Assembly (NCBI RefSeq): GCF_052044135.1
Contig: NZ_JBQDYF010000003.1
Coordinates: forward strand, 186,001-250,000
Source: Salinisphaera sp052044135
GTDB taxonomy: Bacteria > Pseudomonadota > Gammaproteobacteria > Nevskiales > Salinisphaeraceae
Direction of reading: 5' to 3'
DNA length: 64,000 nt
Shown: positions 8,353 through 16,927 of the stretch, one piece after another
Position numbering within the stretch: position 1 is the first letter of the stretch
Layout: the number at the start of each line of letters is the position of its first letter
Made by a program: the position numbers and the translations under genes
Notes under the pieces: generated by a model
Database searches by the model: none
Told to the model about the DNA's origin: nothing
What the model saw: only the letters and a program-made list of their open reading frames with translations

Positions 8353-8882
8353 TGCACTCGATACCGGCGGCGGTGACACCCATGCCGCCTGAACCACATG
8401 CCCGAGCAGGTTTGATGGACGACACGCCGTTGACGCGGGTGTCCCTCGTCCATGTGCCACAGCGCCTCGCGGTGTCCCTGCGCTTTGGTGCGCCGGCGCG
8501 CGTGGAGCATTTGGAGCGCTCGCGACGGGTGGCATGGTTCCGGTCTGGGGCCATCTTCGGCCGCCTTTATTGGCGCGCCAATGCCTACGGCACGGTGCGC
8601 CGGCAGCTCATGGTGCTGCAGGCCAGCGGCCTGTGGCATGAGGCCCAGCGCATCCCAGGCGTGCGGCCCGGGGCACGCGTGCTGCTGCGGGCCGAGGGGC
8701 TGAAGACGGTGCATACCGTGCTGATGCTGATCGACGCCATCGAGGCGCAAGGCATCGCCTTGCCGAACGTCGCGCCCACGTATTGGCGGACGCTCGGCAA
8801 CCGGCTTGCGGCACATCAGCCGTTGCCGGTCTACAGCGCCGAGCGGCATGCCGTCTGGCGGACGGGGAGGAGGCTGCAATGA
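8349..8882 (+). CDS. DUF2840 protein
   Basis: 177-residue protein overlapping the previous gene by ATGA. Segments LTRVSLVHVPQRLAVSLRFG, VAWFRSGAIFGRLYWRANAYGTVRRQLMVLQA and PGVRPGARVLLRAEG match the DUF2840 family, found next to traF in Tn4371-like elements and related plasmids. The function is not known. Conserved placement between partition and conjugation genes suggests a role in transfer or maintenance. Confidence 0.85.
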   Translation: MMHSIPAAVTPMPPEPHARAGLMDDTPLTRVSLVHVPQRLAVSLRFGAPARVEHLERSRRVAWFRSGAIFGRLYWRANAYGTVRRQLMVLQASGLWHEAQRIPGVRPGARVLLRAEGLKTVHTVLMLIDAIEAQGIALPNVAPTYWRTLGNRLAAHQPLPVYSAERHAVWRTGRRLQ

Positions 8883-9442
8883 CGTCTGGATCACACCTCT
8901 TGCCGCGTTCGCAGCGGCGGACTCGACTCATCCTGGTCGGACTGGCCATAGGTGGCTTGGCCGCACTGGCCTGGGCCACGTTCGGGGCGCCAGTGCCACG
9001 ACTGGTCTACAACCCGTCCGACAGTGTTCCGGTGGGGTGGTACGCCGTGCATCCGTTTGTCCGTGGGGCCCATGCCATTTCGGTGGACAGCGTCGTGCTG
9101 GCCTGGTTGCCGCACGCGGCGGCCGTATTGGCGGCGCGGCGCGACTACCTGCCTCGGCAGGTGCCTTTGCTCAAGCCGGTGGCGGCGGTGGCGCCAGAGA
9201 AAGTGTGTGTCACAGGTGGGGTGGTGCGCATCGACGGTCGGCCCGTTGCCGCCGTGTTGTCTGTCGATGGGCGTGGCCGTCCGCTGCACGCCTGGAATCA
9301 TTGCCGACGCCTTCATGCCGGCGAGTTGTTTCTGCTCAGCACGTCCAATCCGGCGTCGTACGACAGCCGCTATTTCGGTCCGGTACGTACCTCGGCCGTG
9401 CTCGGTATTGCGCACCCCATCTGGCTGGAGAAGCAGCCATGA
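8879..9442 (+). CDS. traF: TraF conjugative-pilin peptidase (S26)
   Basis: 187-residue S26-family signal-peptidase-like protein. One N-terminal membrane segment (LILVGLAIGGLAALAWATF) is followed by the catalytic serine box (YNPSDSVPVGWYAVHP) and the lysine box (VPLLKPVAAVAPEKVCV). In the IncP system TraF matures and cyclises the TrbC pilin; trbC is present at 27533-27880. Start ATG 8879 overlaps the DUF2840 stop. The longer frame upstream is inside DUF2840 and not used. Confidence 0.9.
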   Translation: MTSGSHLLPRSQRRTRLILVGLAIGGLAALAWATFGAPVPRLVYNPSDSVPVGWYAVHPFVRGAHAISVDSVVLAWLPHAAAVLAARRDYLPRQVPLLKPVAAVAPEKVCVTGGVVRIDGRPVAAVLSVDGRGRPLHAWNHCRRLHAGELFLLSTSNPASYDSRYFGPVRTSAVLGIAHPIWLEKQP

Positions 9443-9875
9443 GGCACGTCGACGCCTTGTACATCGTCGAGTCATCCCGGGTGCCATTTCGTGGTCAGGT
9501 GCCGTGTCGTCGCACATGCCCTGAAGTCGCGTGTGCGCTGTATGTCGCGCGGCATGCGGTGCGCGCTTCCCACGTGCAGACATCTTGCCTTCCGTCCCCG
9601 GCGGGCCGCGCCGACGGCGTCGGCCGGCGAGCCGGCGACACGCCAAGCCGCAGCAAAGAGCCACCGGTGTTCGGAGCGAGGGCGAGGAGCCAGGGCGGAA
9701 GGCAAGATAAAAGGTCGCGGCACGCCGTGACACGAAAGGCCGGTCTGCACGTGGGGGTGGCGCGGCACGCGCCGGGGGTATCCGCGTGCCGCGCGTGTCC
9801 GCAACGCCGCATGGGCGTTGGCGAAAGCGCGTGCTTCGTCCGCCTGACTACGCTGATGTTGGAAGGGGCGGCGCC
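9443..9875. other. oriT-like region with nested inverted repeats before the relaxase gene
   Basis: No convincing gene. A perfect 13-bp inverted repeat ATCTTGCCTTCCG (9582-9594) / CGGAAGGCAAGAT (9696-9708) is immediately preceded by a second arm CACGTGCAGAC (9571-9581), whose complement GTCTGCACGTG lies at 9743-9753. Together they form a large two-part stem. CATCTTGC in the left arm differs by one base from the IncP-type nic consensus YATCCTGY. An open frame starting at ATG 9439 (overlapping the traF stop) runs through, but its basic, low-complexity product looks non-genuine. Confidence 0.55.
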
Positions 9876-11837
9876 ATGAGCCGGAAGGAGGACGACGATT
9901 TCCGTCTTCGCCCCGGGGCGCCGAAACGACGTAGCGACACCTTCGTCAACCGGGTGCTGCGCCAGACCCAAAAAGCCGGCACACAGCTCGGAAGGGCGGC
10001 GGGAAAAGCCGGCCGGCGACCCGGTGCCCGACTGGGACGCGGTCATGTGGCGGCGCGCTTCGCCGGACGCTCATTGAGCGCCAATGCGCGGCGCGTGACC
10101 ATCAAGGCGCGCCTGGTCAATCTGACCAAGGCCGGGCCGCGCTCGACCGCGGCGCATCTGCGCTACATCGAGCGCGAGGGTGTCGATCGCCAGGGTGGGC
10201 CGGGTCATGCCTACGGGCCGACGACCGATGCCGCTGACCTCGATGCGTTCAGGGAGCGCAGCGCCGATGACAGGCACCAGTTCCGTTTCATCGTCTCGCC
10301 GGAGGACGCCGAGCAGCTCGACGATCTGCGGACCTACACCCGGCATCTCATGAACCGGATGGAAGCCGATTTGGGCACGCGCCTGGAGTGGGTCGCGGTG
10401 GACCACTGGAACACGGACAATCCGCATACGCACGTCGTCCTGCGTGGACGGGACGACACCGGAAAGGACCTCATCATCGCGCGTGATTACGTCGCCCATG
10501 GCATGCGCCAGCGGGCAGCGGAACTGGCCACCGAATGGCTGGGGCCACGTACGGAACGGGAAATCCAACAGGCCCGGCAACGTGAGGTCGAGCAGGAGCG
10601 GTGGACCGGGCTGGACCGCACCCTGCAACGCGAGGCGGCCGATGACGGCCGGGTGCACGTCGAGCGCCTCGCCACCGCCGGGTTGCAACCTCGGCGACAG
10701 ATGTTGATCGGGCGCCTGCAACGCTTGCAGCGCATGGGGCTGGCGGTCGAGCAGCGGCCCGGCATGTGGGCGATCTATGCGGAGGCCGAGCCGACCCTGC
10801 GCGCCATGGGCGAGCGCGGCGACATCATCCGCACGATGCAGCGCGCCATGCGTGGCCGTCAGCGTGAACTGGCCGTGTTCCAGCCGGGCAAGGAGGGTCG
10901 CCCCATCGTCGGCCGGGTGGCGGCCAAGGGCTTGGCTGACGAGCTGTACGACAAGGGTTACCTGATCGTCGACGGAATCGACGGCATGGCGCACTACGTC
11001 GCTTTGCCTCCGCGTGCGGAACTGGAGCGATACCCGGCCGGCGCGGTGGTGGAGGTGAAAGATTCGGCCGGCGTACGTGCGGCGGATCGCAACATTGCCG
11101 CGTTGGCAGAGGAGGGCATCTACCGCACCGACCATCATCTTGCCGTCGCCCAGGGCCAAACGGCACCCGACCGTGATCCGCGCGAATTGGTGGCCGCGCA
11201 CGTGCGCCGGCTCGAAGCCCTGCGTCGAGCCGGCATCGTGGAGCGTATCGCCGAAGGTATCTGGCGTGTGCCGGAGAATCTGGCCGAACGCGGCCGCCAG
11301 TACGACATGCAAGGCCTGGGCGGTGGTGCCTCGGTAGAGATCAAATCGCACTTGCCCATCGAGCGACAAGCCCGTGTGATCGGTGCTACATGGCTGGATC
11401 AACAGTTGGTTGGTGGCGGCAGGGAATCGAGCGAGATGGGTTTCGGTGGCGAGGTCAAGGAGGCGCTACGCCAGCGTGCCGACTTCCTGATCGAACAAGG
11501 ACTGGCCGAACGGCGCGGGCAGCGCGTGATCCTGGGTCGCAATCTGCTGGGCACGCTGCGCAACCGGGAGCTGGTTCAAGCCGCCAAGGACATTGCCGCC
11601 GATACCGGCCTGGAGCATCGCCCTGTGGCCGACGGCCAGCGCGTGGCTGGTATCTACAGGCGCTCGGTGATGCTCGCCAGCGGGTGCTACGCGATACTTG
11701 ATGATGGCATGGGGTTCAGCCTGGTGCCATGGAAGCCGGTGATCGAACAGCGGTTGGGCCAGCAACTCGCCGCCACAGTACGCGGCGGTGGCGTGTCTTG
11801 GGAGATCGCTCGGTCGCACCATCTGGGTCTCGGTTGA
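9876..11837 (+). CDS. rlxS: VirD2-like relaxase (DUF3363)
   Basis: 653-residue relaxase of the Tn4371 RlxS / DUF3363 type. The N-terminal relaxase domain has a tyrosine in STAAHLRYIEREG (a possible nucleophile), the block FRFIVSPEDAEQLDDLRTY and the metal-binding motif NPHTHVVLRG near residue 184. The C-terminal part holds the DUF3363 blocks (LADELYDKGYLIVDGIDG, GIYRTDHH, ATWLDQQLV). ATG 9876 is preceded by GGAAGGGG. It should nick the oriT-like region just upstream and pilot the strand through the Trb channel via TraG. Confidence 0.93.
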   Translation: MSRKEDDDFRLRPGAPKRRSDTFVNRVLRQTQKAGTQLGRAAGKAGRRPGARLGRGHVAARFAGRSLSANARRVTIKARLVNLTKAGPRSTAAHLRYIEREGVDRQGGPGHAYGPTTDAADLDAFRERSADDRHQFRFIVSPEDAEQLDDLRTYTRHLMNRMEADLGTRLEWVAVDHWNTDNPHTHVVLRGRDDTGKDLIIARDYVAHGMRQRAAELATEWLGPRTEREIQQARQREVEQERWTGLDRTLQREAADDGRVHVERLATAGLQPRRQMLIGRLQRLQRMGLAVEQRPGMWAIYAEAEPTLRAMGERGDIIRTMQRAMRGRQRELAVFQPGKEGRPIVGRVAAKGLADELYDKGYLIVDGIDGMAHYVALPPRAELERYPAGAVVEVKDSAGVRAADRNIAALAEEGIYRTDHHLAVAQGQTAPDRDPRELVAAHVRRLEALRRAGIVERIAEGIWRVPENLAERGRQYDMQGLGGGASVEIKSHLPIERQARVIGATWLDQQLVGGGRESSEMGFGGEVKEALRQRADFLIEQGLAERRGQRVILGRNLLGTLRNRELVQAAKDIAADTGLEHRPVADGQRVAGIYRRSVMLASGCYAILDDGMGFSLVPWKPVIEQRLGQQLAATVRGGGVSWEIARSHHLGLG

Positions 11838-11898
11838 AGCACTGACCGTTTTCCGGATAGCACAGTCTTCACTTCTCTGCTGCCTCCCGAATTTCGTC

Positions 11899-11938
11899 AA
11901 TCAATGCTGTTCTTGATTAATCAATGCTGTTCTTGATT
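11899..11938. repeat. Tandem pair of 20-bp palindromes
   Basis: Two exact, adjacent copies of AATCAATGCTGTTCTTGATT. Each is itself an inverted repeat (AATCAA, 8 bases, TTGATT). This arrangement suggests paired operator sites or a recent slippage duplication of one site. Confidence 0.85.
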
Positions 11939-12109
11939 GTGTACGAAGCTCAGCTAGTCAGTATCGGCGACCAATTTGTCGCCGGCGCTATCCGGATTTT
12001 CAGCCCATACACGGTGGATCTGACTAGACACGTAGGCAATCCATGCTAGAAAAAGCTCGAAGCTGAGCTTGGTATATAATCACAAGAATTCTCTTGATTA
12101 GTCAAACAA

Positions 12110-12260
12110 GCGCCCCGGCGCCCGCTGTCGCGCAAGGAACATGAAGTCCGAGTATCATCGGTTCCGGCCGGTGCCCGGTAGAGTCGATGGTGTCGGACGC
12201 GAGGCCTTCCGACCAGTAGCCGTAAACTGAAGCCACCGGCTTTAGCCGGTGGGGCATTCA
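12110..12260. mobile_element. Possible IS200/IS605-type end remnant with terminal hairpin
   Basis: CCACCGGC TTTA GCCGGTGG (12233-12252) is a perfect 8-bp hairpin of the kind found at the ends of IS200/IS605 elements (stem plus TTTA loop, flanked by AAG and GGGGCATTCA). The preceding 100 bases (CGAGGCCTTCCGACCAGTAG, CCGTAAACTGAAG) resemble the conserved, structured 3' end of tnpB-bearing elements. No tnpA or tnpB frame remains. This is pattern recognition, not alignment. Confidence 0.35.
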
Positions 12261-12561
12261 CGGCGTAGATCAACGCCTGCTTGTGTGGGGAGTAATGGAA
12301 CATGGCACCTACGGAAGACACCCGCCAGTTCAACCACCCGGGTGGTGGTTGGTTGCCGGCGACGGTCGGCAACCAAAACCTGAATGGTCACCTCGGAAAT
12401 GGCATTCACGGCCCTTACTATGCCAGTGACAGGTCCGGCTTTGTATCTGCACCTCTTTGATTTTCGTGACAAAACGCCGTGCGTATCACGACGTTCATTA
12501 TCCCGGGTCGATGGGTCTTCAAATCATGAGCCGGCTAAGCTTCGCTTATAGTCAGGAACGT

Positions 12562-12966
12562 CTATATTTCGACGAGCCCAAGCTTCGGCGCGCCGATCAG
12601 CGGAGCGAGGCGCTGCTGGATGGCGACGATCTTTTCCAATGGGCGCCACTGGATGGACATCTTCGCGATCCGGCCATCCCTGTCGATGGTCAGATCATCG
12701 GCGCCGGTGACCTCCACGCCTCCTGCGCGGATTCGCAGCATGATGGCGGCACGGTTTTCTCCGGCAATGATCTCCATAGCCTCGAATTCGTCGATGGCCG
12801 ATAGCAAAACTTTGAGGACACCGAGCGCAGCCTCCTTACCGATGAACGGCTCCGTAAAGATCGGGCTCTCCAACACCACATGTTCTGCGAGATGCTCGGA
12901 AAGAGCATCGGGGTTCCGAGTACGCATACCATCTAGAAAGGGGGATACATGCTCCATCATCATCAC
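12562..12966 (-). CDS. NTF2-like (SnoaL-type) protein
   Basis: 134-residue protein with the nuclear transport factor 2 / SnoaL fold pattern: VSPFLDGMRTRNPDALSEHLAEHVVLESPIFTEPFIGKEAALGVLKVLL, then a beta-rich half ending in IDRDGRIAKMSIQWRPLEKIVAIQ. Such proteins are small enzymes or ligand-binding proteins; the substrate cannot be told. The start is one of four ATG codons in a row; GGAG lies about 8 bases before the first. It stands alone among cargo remnants. Confidence 0.75.
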   Translation of the reverse strand: MMMMEHVSPFLDGMRTRNPDALSEHLAEHVVLESPIFTEPFIGKEAALGVLKVLLSAIDEFEAMEIIAGENRAAIMLRIRAGGVEVTGADDLTIDRDGRIAKMSIQWRPLEKIVAIQQRLAPLIGAPKLGLVEI

Positions 12967-13273
12967 AAGCGCTCCGTTTTTTGGGAAATGTATTTGTGAG
13001 TCGGTAACTATTCAGCGTCTGGCGACAAGACGGCCTCTGGTTTGCGAATAGCGGGGTGCGAGAGGCCGGCTTCGGGGGAGCTCAATGTCTTCAGTCGCGG
13101 ATGGTGCTTTTGTTGTCACGTCGGCCACACTGGTTATCGACCAGATATTATTATCGCGACTGAAGTGCGGCTGAAAGGACGTATTTCCCTCAATTTGCGT
13201 CGCGGCACATGAGGGCGTATGTCAGCGCGCGTCTGTGCTAAGAGAGAGCAGTTCAATTCAGCGGCTGGCGGTC

Positions 13274-13399
13274 TTGGATTCGGTGGCGCAAATTGCCCGT
13301 GCGACGAGGTTCACCGATCCGGAGCGTACGCTCCGAGCTTTCGTCAAGCTTTGTAGTCTGCCCCAGCAGGCGGTTCGCCGCGCCGCGCGACAAACGTCG
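13274..13399 (+). pseudogene. AraC-family C-terminal fragment related to the GlxA-type gene in this window
   Basis: The reading LDSVAQIARATRFTDPERTL, then RAFVKLCSLPQQAVRRAAR, parallels the C-terminus of the intact regulator at 19873-20832 (VEQIAQAVGFTDPERMRRAF, VKLCGMPPQAVRRTAR). The DNA is similar but clearly diverged, so it is a relic of another family member, not a fresh copy. Only the last recognition helix region remains; there is no N-terminal domain upstream. The 307 bp from 12967 to here hold nothing else that I recognise. Confidence 0.75.
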
Positions 13400-13605
13400 G
13401 AATTGGCTTTCGGCCCAGCCACAGCTTGCGGCGGTGTAAGGCGGTCACTAGCAGCTTGTTGAAATTCGCACGATGAAGTCGAAATCACGCACCATGCGTT
13501 GTGTCTTCGCGTCGTCGATGTGCGATGTCCGCCCCACGAAGCGCTTTTCGTGTGGCTTTGCAGCGCTTTTTGCGCAGCCCGGGCGCACCTTGCCTGTCGT
13601 CGGGC

Positions 13606-14055
13606 TCATCCGTTGAGCTCCGCCGCCAGCAGGCCGCGCAAGCGGATCAGGTTGCTAGCTGCCACGGCCATCTGAAACAGCGCTTGTATACGTGCATGAC
13701 CGCGCTGTTTGACCTGTCGCATGCCGGCCGCCGACTTGATCCAGCCGAAGTGGGTTTCGATCCATGCGCGGATCTTGATACTCACCGCGTAACCACCGTG
13801 GCGGGTGGTGCGGCGATTGATCGCACTGCGCCGGTGGGTCGTGTTTTGCGCCACATGCGGCGTGATGCGACGCTCCCAGCAACTGGCCACGAAGTCGGCG
13901 GTGTCATAGCCCTTGTCGACCGCCAGCGTGCGCCGTCCGCACCCGTTGAGTTCGTCCATTATCGCCGATGCCGTCTCGCGTTCGCCATGCCCGGTGGCCG
14001 GGCTCAGTCGGGCATCAGGCCGCGGCGATTCTCCATCAGCAGGTGACGCTGATCG
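13606..14055 (-). pseudogene. Frameshifted 3' half of an IS5-type transposase
   Basis: The 117-residue open frame (DELNGCGRRTLAVDKGYDTADFV, RITPHVAQNT, IETHFGWIKSAAGMRQVKQRG, FQMAVAASNLIRLRGL) is the C-terminal half of an IS5/IS1182-like transposase. Just upstream, in another frame, DQRHLLMENRRGL is visible, followed by the expected DARLSPATGHGERETA after a small deletion within GGCCTGATGCCCGAC. The N-terminal half is missing. The element is dead. Confidence 0.85.
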
Positions 14056-14182
14056 CTCAGCTGTGCGCCGGTATTGGCTGTTCTACCCCAATCCCGCAGA
14101 ACCTGAGCCAGCGGCGAAGTCGCGCGCTATCGACAGTGCTACAGCGCGGCTTCGCTCCCTCCCGAAAACGACTCCTTCTAAC

Positions 14183-15136
14183 TTACATTTCTTGTTCCCA
14201 CCAGCCGCGGGTGCTTACGTTAGCGGCGTCAGCGAGAGCTTCCAGCTCCAAAATATCGTCGCTTGAGAGCACCATGGCGCTGGCTCGGATCAGGCTATCG
14301 ATGTAGTCGGGCTTGGTGACGCCGATGATCGGCTTCGCGCCTTTGGCGACGGCCCAAGCTGTCGCGACATCGGGAACTGCTGCACGTTGCTCGTGGCCGA
14401 TTGAAGCGAGCTTGTCGGTCAGGGCCTTTAGCCGGGACAGCATGCCATTGTAGGTCTTTGCCCGGGCGCTGCCTTCTGGCAGCGGGTTTTCTGGACTGTA
14501 TTTGCCACTCAGGGCGCCTTGTTCGAGCACCATATAGGCGAAGAAGGGGATGCCTTGGTTATGGCAGTAATCCAAGACGCCAGCGTTCTCGGAACTGCGG
14601 TGAAGGAGACTGTAGTGGTTCTGGATGGCTTCGACCCGGAACCCGGCTTCTCCTAGGATCTGGTTGGCGAGTTCGATTTCGCTGAGGTTATGATTTGAGA
14701 CGCCAACGTGTTTGACCTTTCCGCTCTTCAGCAGCGGAATCAGGCGCGGAGTCCACCGCGCCACATCGGCCGGATTGTGAATCCAGTAAAGGTCCATGTA
14801 GTCGGTGCCGAGGCGCGCAAGGCTCTGCTCCAGCATGTCCGCTACCGGATCATCGCTGGTTCCCGCGGCCTGCGGGGTGAACTTCGTCGAGAGTTGGTAC
14901 TCGCTGCGGGCATAGCGTTTCAGCACCTCCCCGAGTACGGTTTCTGAATGACCCATGCCGTACACCACGGCGGTGTCCCATAGGGTGAAACCGGCTGCAT
15001 GCGCTTTGTCGGCAAGTTCTTCCAGGCCAGTCCGAGTGAAGGTGCTGCCGAAGTAGCCATTACCGGTCTCGCCACTGTCACCCCAAGCCCAGGTCCCCAG
15101 TGCGACCGCAGGGACCCTTAGATTACCGATTGTCAT
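14183..15136 (-). CDS. Aldo/keto reductase
   Basis: 317-residue AKR-fold enzyme: catalytic tetrad surroundings are visible as GFTLWDTAVVYGMGHSE (Asp, Tyr), then STKFTPQ (Lys) and DLYWIHNPAD (His). The C-terminal NADPH-binding part is seen in AYMVLEQGALSGKYSP and KPIIGVTKPDYIDSLI. It probably reduces aldehydes or ketones with NADPH; substrate unknown. ATG 15136 has AAGGAG 6 bases upstream; an in-frame GTG lies two codons earlier. It is divergent from the AraC-type gene at 15288, its likely regulator. Confidence 0.93.
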   Translation of the reverse strand: MTIGNLRVPAVALGTWAWGDSGETGNGYFGSTFTRTGLEELADKAHAAGFTLWDTAVVYGMGHSETVLGEVLKRYARSEYQLSTKFTPQAAGTSDDPVADMLEQSLARLGTDYMDLYWIHNPADVARWTPRLIPLLKSGKVKHVGVSNHNLSEIELANQILGEAGFRVEAIQNHYSLLHRSSENAGVLDYCHNQGIPFFAYMVLEQGALSGKYSPENPLPEGSARAKTYNGMLSRLKALTDKLASIGHEQRAAVPDVATAWAVAKGAKPIIGVTKPDYIDSLIRASAMVLSSDDILELEALADAANVSTRGWWEQEM

Positions 15137-15287
15137 GTTCACTCCTTACTTGATCAGCCGTTAGGTTTGCTGTGACCCAGGCGATGCTGACATCATGAGC
15201 CTCGGCAAAATTCAACGTTAGCCTGATGCGCCGGGATTACTGCACGATCCTCCAGAAGCCGCGTTTCGCATTGCCGCTCTTCCATGA

Positions 15288-16205
15288 ATGCGAGATGCTG
15301 GTTTCATGGAAGTGCTGACCGAAATCTCTTCGTTAATCGCGCGACACGCCCCGAAGGATGGCTTCCACGCCACCCCGATCGAACGGATGATGCTTGCTCG
15401 ATCCTCTACGGTGACGGTGCCGATGCCGAATGTTTACCGGCCGCAACTGTGCCTCGTCGCCCAAGGGCAAAAGGAGGTCACGCTCGGCGACCATGTGTTC
15501 AGATATGCACCCGGCCGCTACGGGGTAGTGACCTACGATCTACCGGTGACGGGGCATGTGGTCGAGGCGACGCCTGCAAACCCGTATCTCTGCCTGTTTA
15601 TCGATTTCGATTCGGTGATGCTGGGGGACCTGGCGCTGCGCGTGCCGGCGCCGCCGGAGACGTCGTTTCAACCCATAGGCAAGACGGTGTCCGACGCCGA
15701 CGCTGCTCTGCTTGATGCGGCGCTACGCCTGCTGCGCCTGCTCGATGATCCGGCGGCGCTGCCCGTGCTCGGGCCGCTCGCGGAACAGGAACTTCTCTAT
15801 CGTCTGCTCGCCGGCCCTGACGGTGCCAGGATGCGCAATATCACCTCCAGTCAAGGGCGGGTTGCTCAGGTCGGCCGCGCGATCGCCTGGATTGGCAAGA
15901 ACTTCCGGGAGCGGTTCAGCATTGAAAGGCTCGCCGTGGAAGTAGGGATGAGTCCGTCGAGCCTGCACGAACATTTTCGCGCTGTGACGGCTATGACGCC
16001 GCTGCAATTCCAGAAGCAGCTCCGTCTGCAGGACGCACGCAGCTTGATGTTGGTCCAGAATATCGATGTCGCGACTGCGGCCTTGCGCGTGGGCTATGAA
16101 AGCTCGTCGCAGTTCAGCCGCGAGTATCGCCGCCTTTTCGGAGAACCGCCCGCACGTGATATCGCCCGCTTGCGGGCTTCACCGGGTTTTGGCAGTGGTC
16201 GCTGA
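15288..16205 (+). CDS. AraC-family regulator with AraC_N-type domain
   Basis: 305-residue regulator. The N-terminal AraC_N (PF06719-like) domain includes PNVYRPQLCLVAQGQKEVTLGDHVFRYAPGRYGVVTYDLPVTG, and the C-terminal double HTH includes FSIERLAVEVGMSPSSLHEHFRAVTAMTPLQFQKQLRLQ and VATAALRVGYESSSQFSREYRRLFG. Regulators of this subtype often control neighbouring oxidoreductases. ATG 15288 is used; ATG 15306 is a possible shorter start. The 151-bp divergent spacer with the aldo/keto reductase gene is the likely control region. Confidence 0.9.
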   Translation: MRDAGFMEVLTEISSLIARHAPKDGFHATPIERMMLARSSTVTVPMPNVYRPQLCLVAQGQKEVTLGDHVFRYAPGRYGVVTYDLPVTGHVVEATPANPYLCLFIDFDSVMLGDLALRVPAPPETSFQPIGKTVSDADAALLDAALRLLRLLDDPAALPVLGPLAEQELLYRLLAGPDGARMRNITSSQGRVAQVGRAIAWIGKNFRERFSIERLAVEVGMSPSSLHEHFRAVTAMTPLQFQKQLRLQDARSLMLVQNIDVATAALRVGYESSSQFSREYRRLFGEPPARDIARLRASPGFGSGR

Positions 16206-16927
16206 GTTCACGTTGCTGACGTCGGCGTATTGACGTCGGGTCCATCTTATTCATGGCGGAGGCAATGATCAGGGCAGTTTTCGGCCCATCACGATGTTGT
16301 CGCTACGGACAATTTGTCTTTCCCGAGGTAGCCCATCCGCAAACATTGCGTTTATCTACTGGATGAAGGCCTCGGTCCGCACCGGGGTGAAGCGGGCCGA
16401 GGGGCGGACCAGATGGTTGTCTCCGTCACTCTCGCACCGCCAATCCGGCAGAACCTGAACCCGCGAGCCGGCGGAGAAGTCACGGCCACCGACCATTTCT
16501 TTGACGGACACAATGCCGATTCCCCAGCGTGCCGCCTCGATCAGGCGTCACCTTTCGCGATATTGACGGACGCCCCCGTCTGCTTGCGCGACCGCTGAAA
16601 CTTGAACCACTTCCTTTCACGCTGTGCTGGCACCGCCGCAATGACAGCCACCCATGCAGAAGTGGGTTCGAGACTGCATTGCTGATGCCGCATCGCGCGA
16701 GGACGCAACGCCCCCAAGCTAATTGTAGGGCCTGACGTCGAGGCATCACAGAACCCGGCCCCCTTGGGGCTATTCACTCGGCAGCGGCTCAAAGGTTGTT
16801 ACTCCTTTCGGTTGCCGTTCAATTGGTCGGTTCGTTGCGAACATGACTGTGCCCTCACTCGGCGGCAAACGATGGTTGTCGATCCGCGAAGTGTGCTTGA
16901 CACATTCCGACAGAATCGCGCGTCCCG
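16206..16927. other. Gene-free stretch with decayed sequence
   Basis: No supportable gene in 722 bp. CCAATCCGGCAGAACCTGA at about 16440-16458 resembles CCAATCCCGCAGAACCTGA at about 14089-14107 next to the dead IS5-type transposase, so a fragment of the same element may lie here. The short open frames lack recognisable motifs. Confidence 0.5.

Larger units (their letters stand above)
11838..12561. other. Non-coding junk with small repeats between relaxase and NTF2-like gene
   Basis: No supported gene in 724 bp. It contains the tandem 20-bp palindromes at 11899-11938, a TTGATTAGTCAA near-palindrome at about 12092-12103, and an IS200/IS605-like hairpin at 12233-12252. The small open frames here have no recognisable features. 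This is the junction where cargo has entered between rlxS and lysR. Confidence 0.6.

Noticed and set aside
9439..9879. Open frame overlapping the traF stop by ATGA and running to the relaxase start
   Set aside because: The start is well placed, but the product is basic and low in structure and the DNA is dominated by inverted repeats, so an oriT region fits better.
10071..11402. 443-residue open frame on the minus strand
   Set aside because: Lies wholly antisense to the relaxase gene; high-GC codon bias keeps antisense frames open, and it has no family motifs.
16480..16749. Overlapping small frames on both strands
   Set aside because: No start signals, no motifs and no consistent frame; probably decayed sequence.
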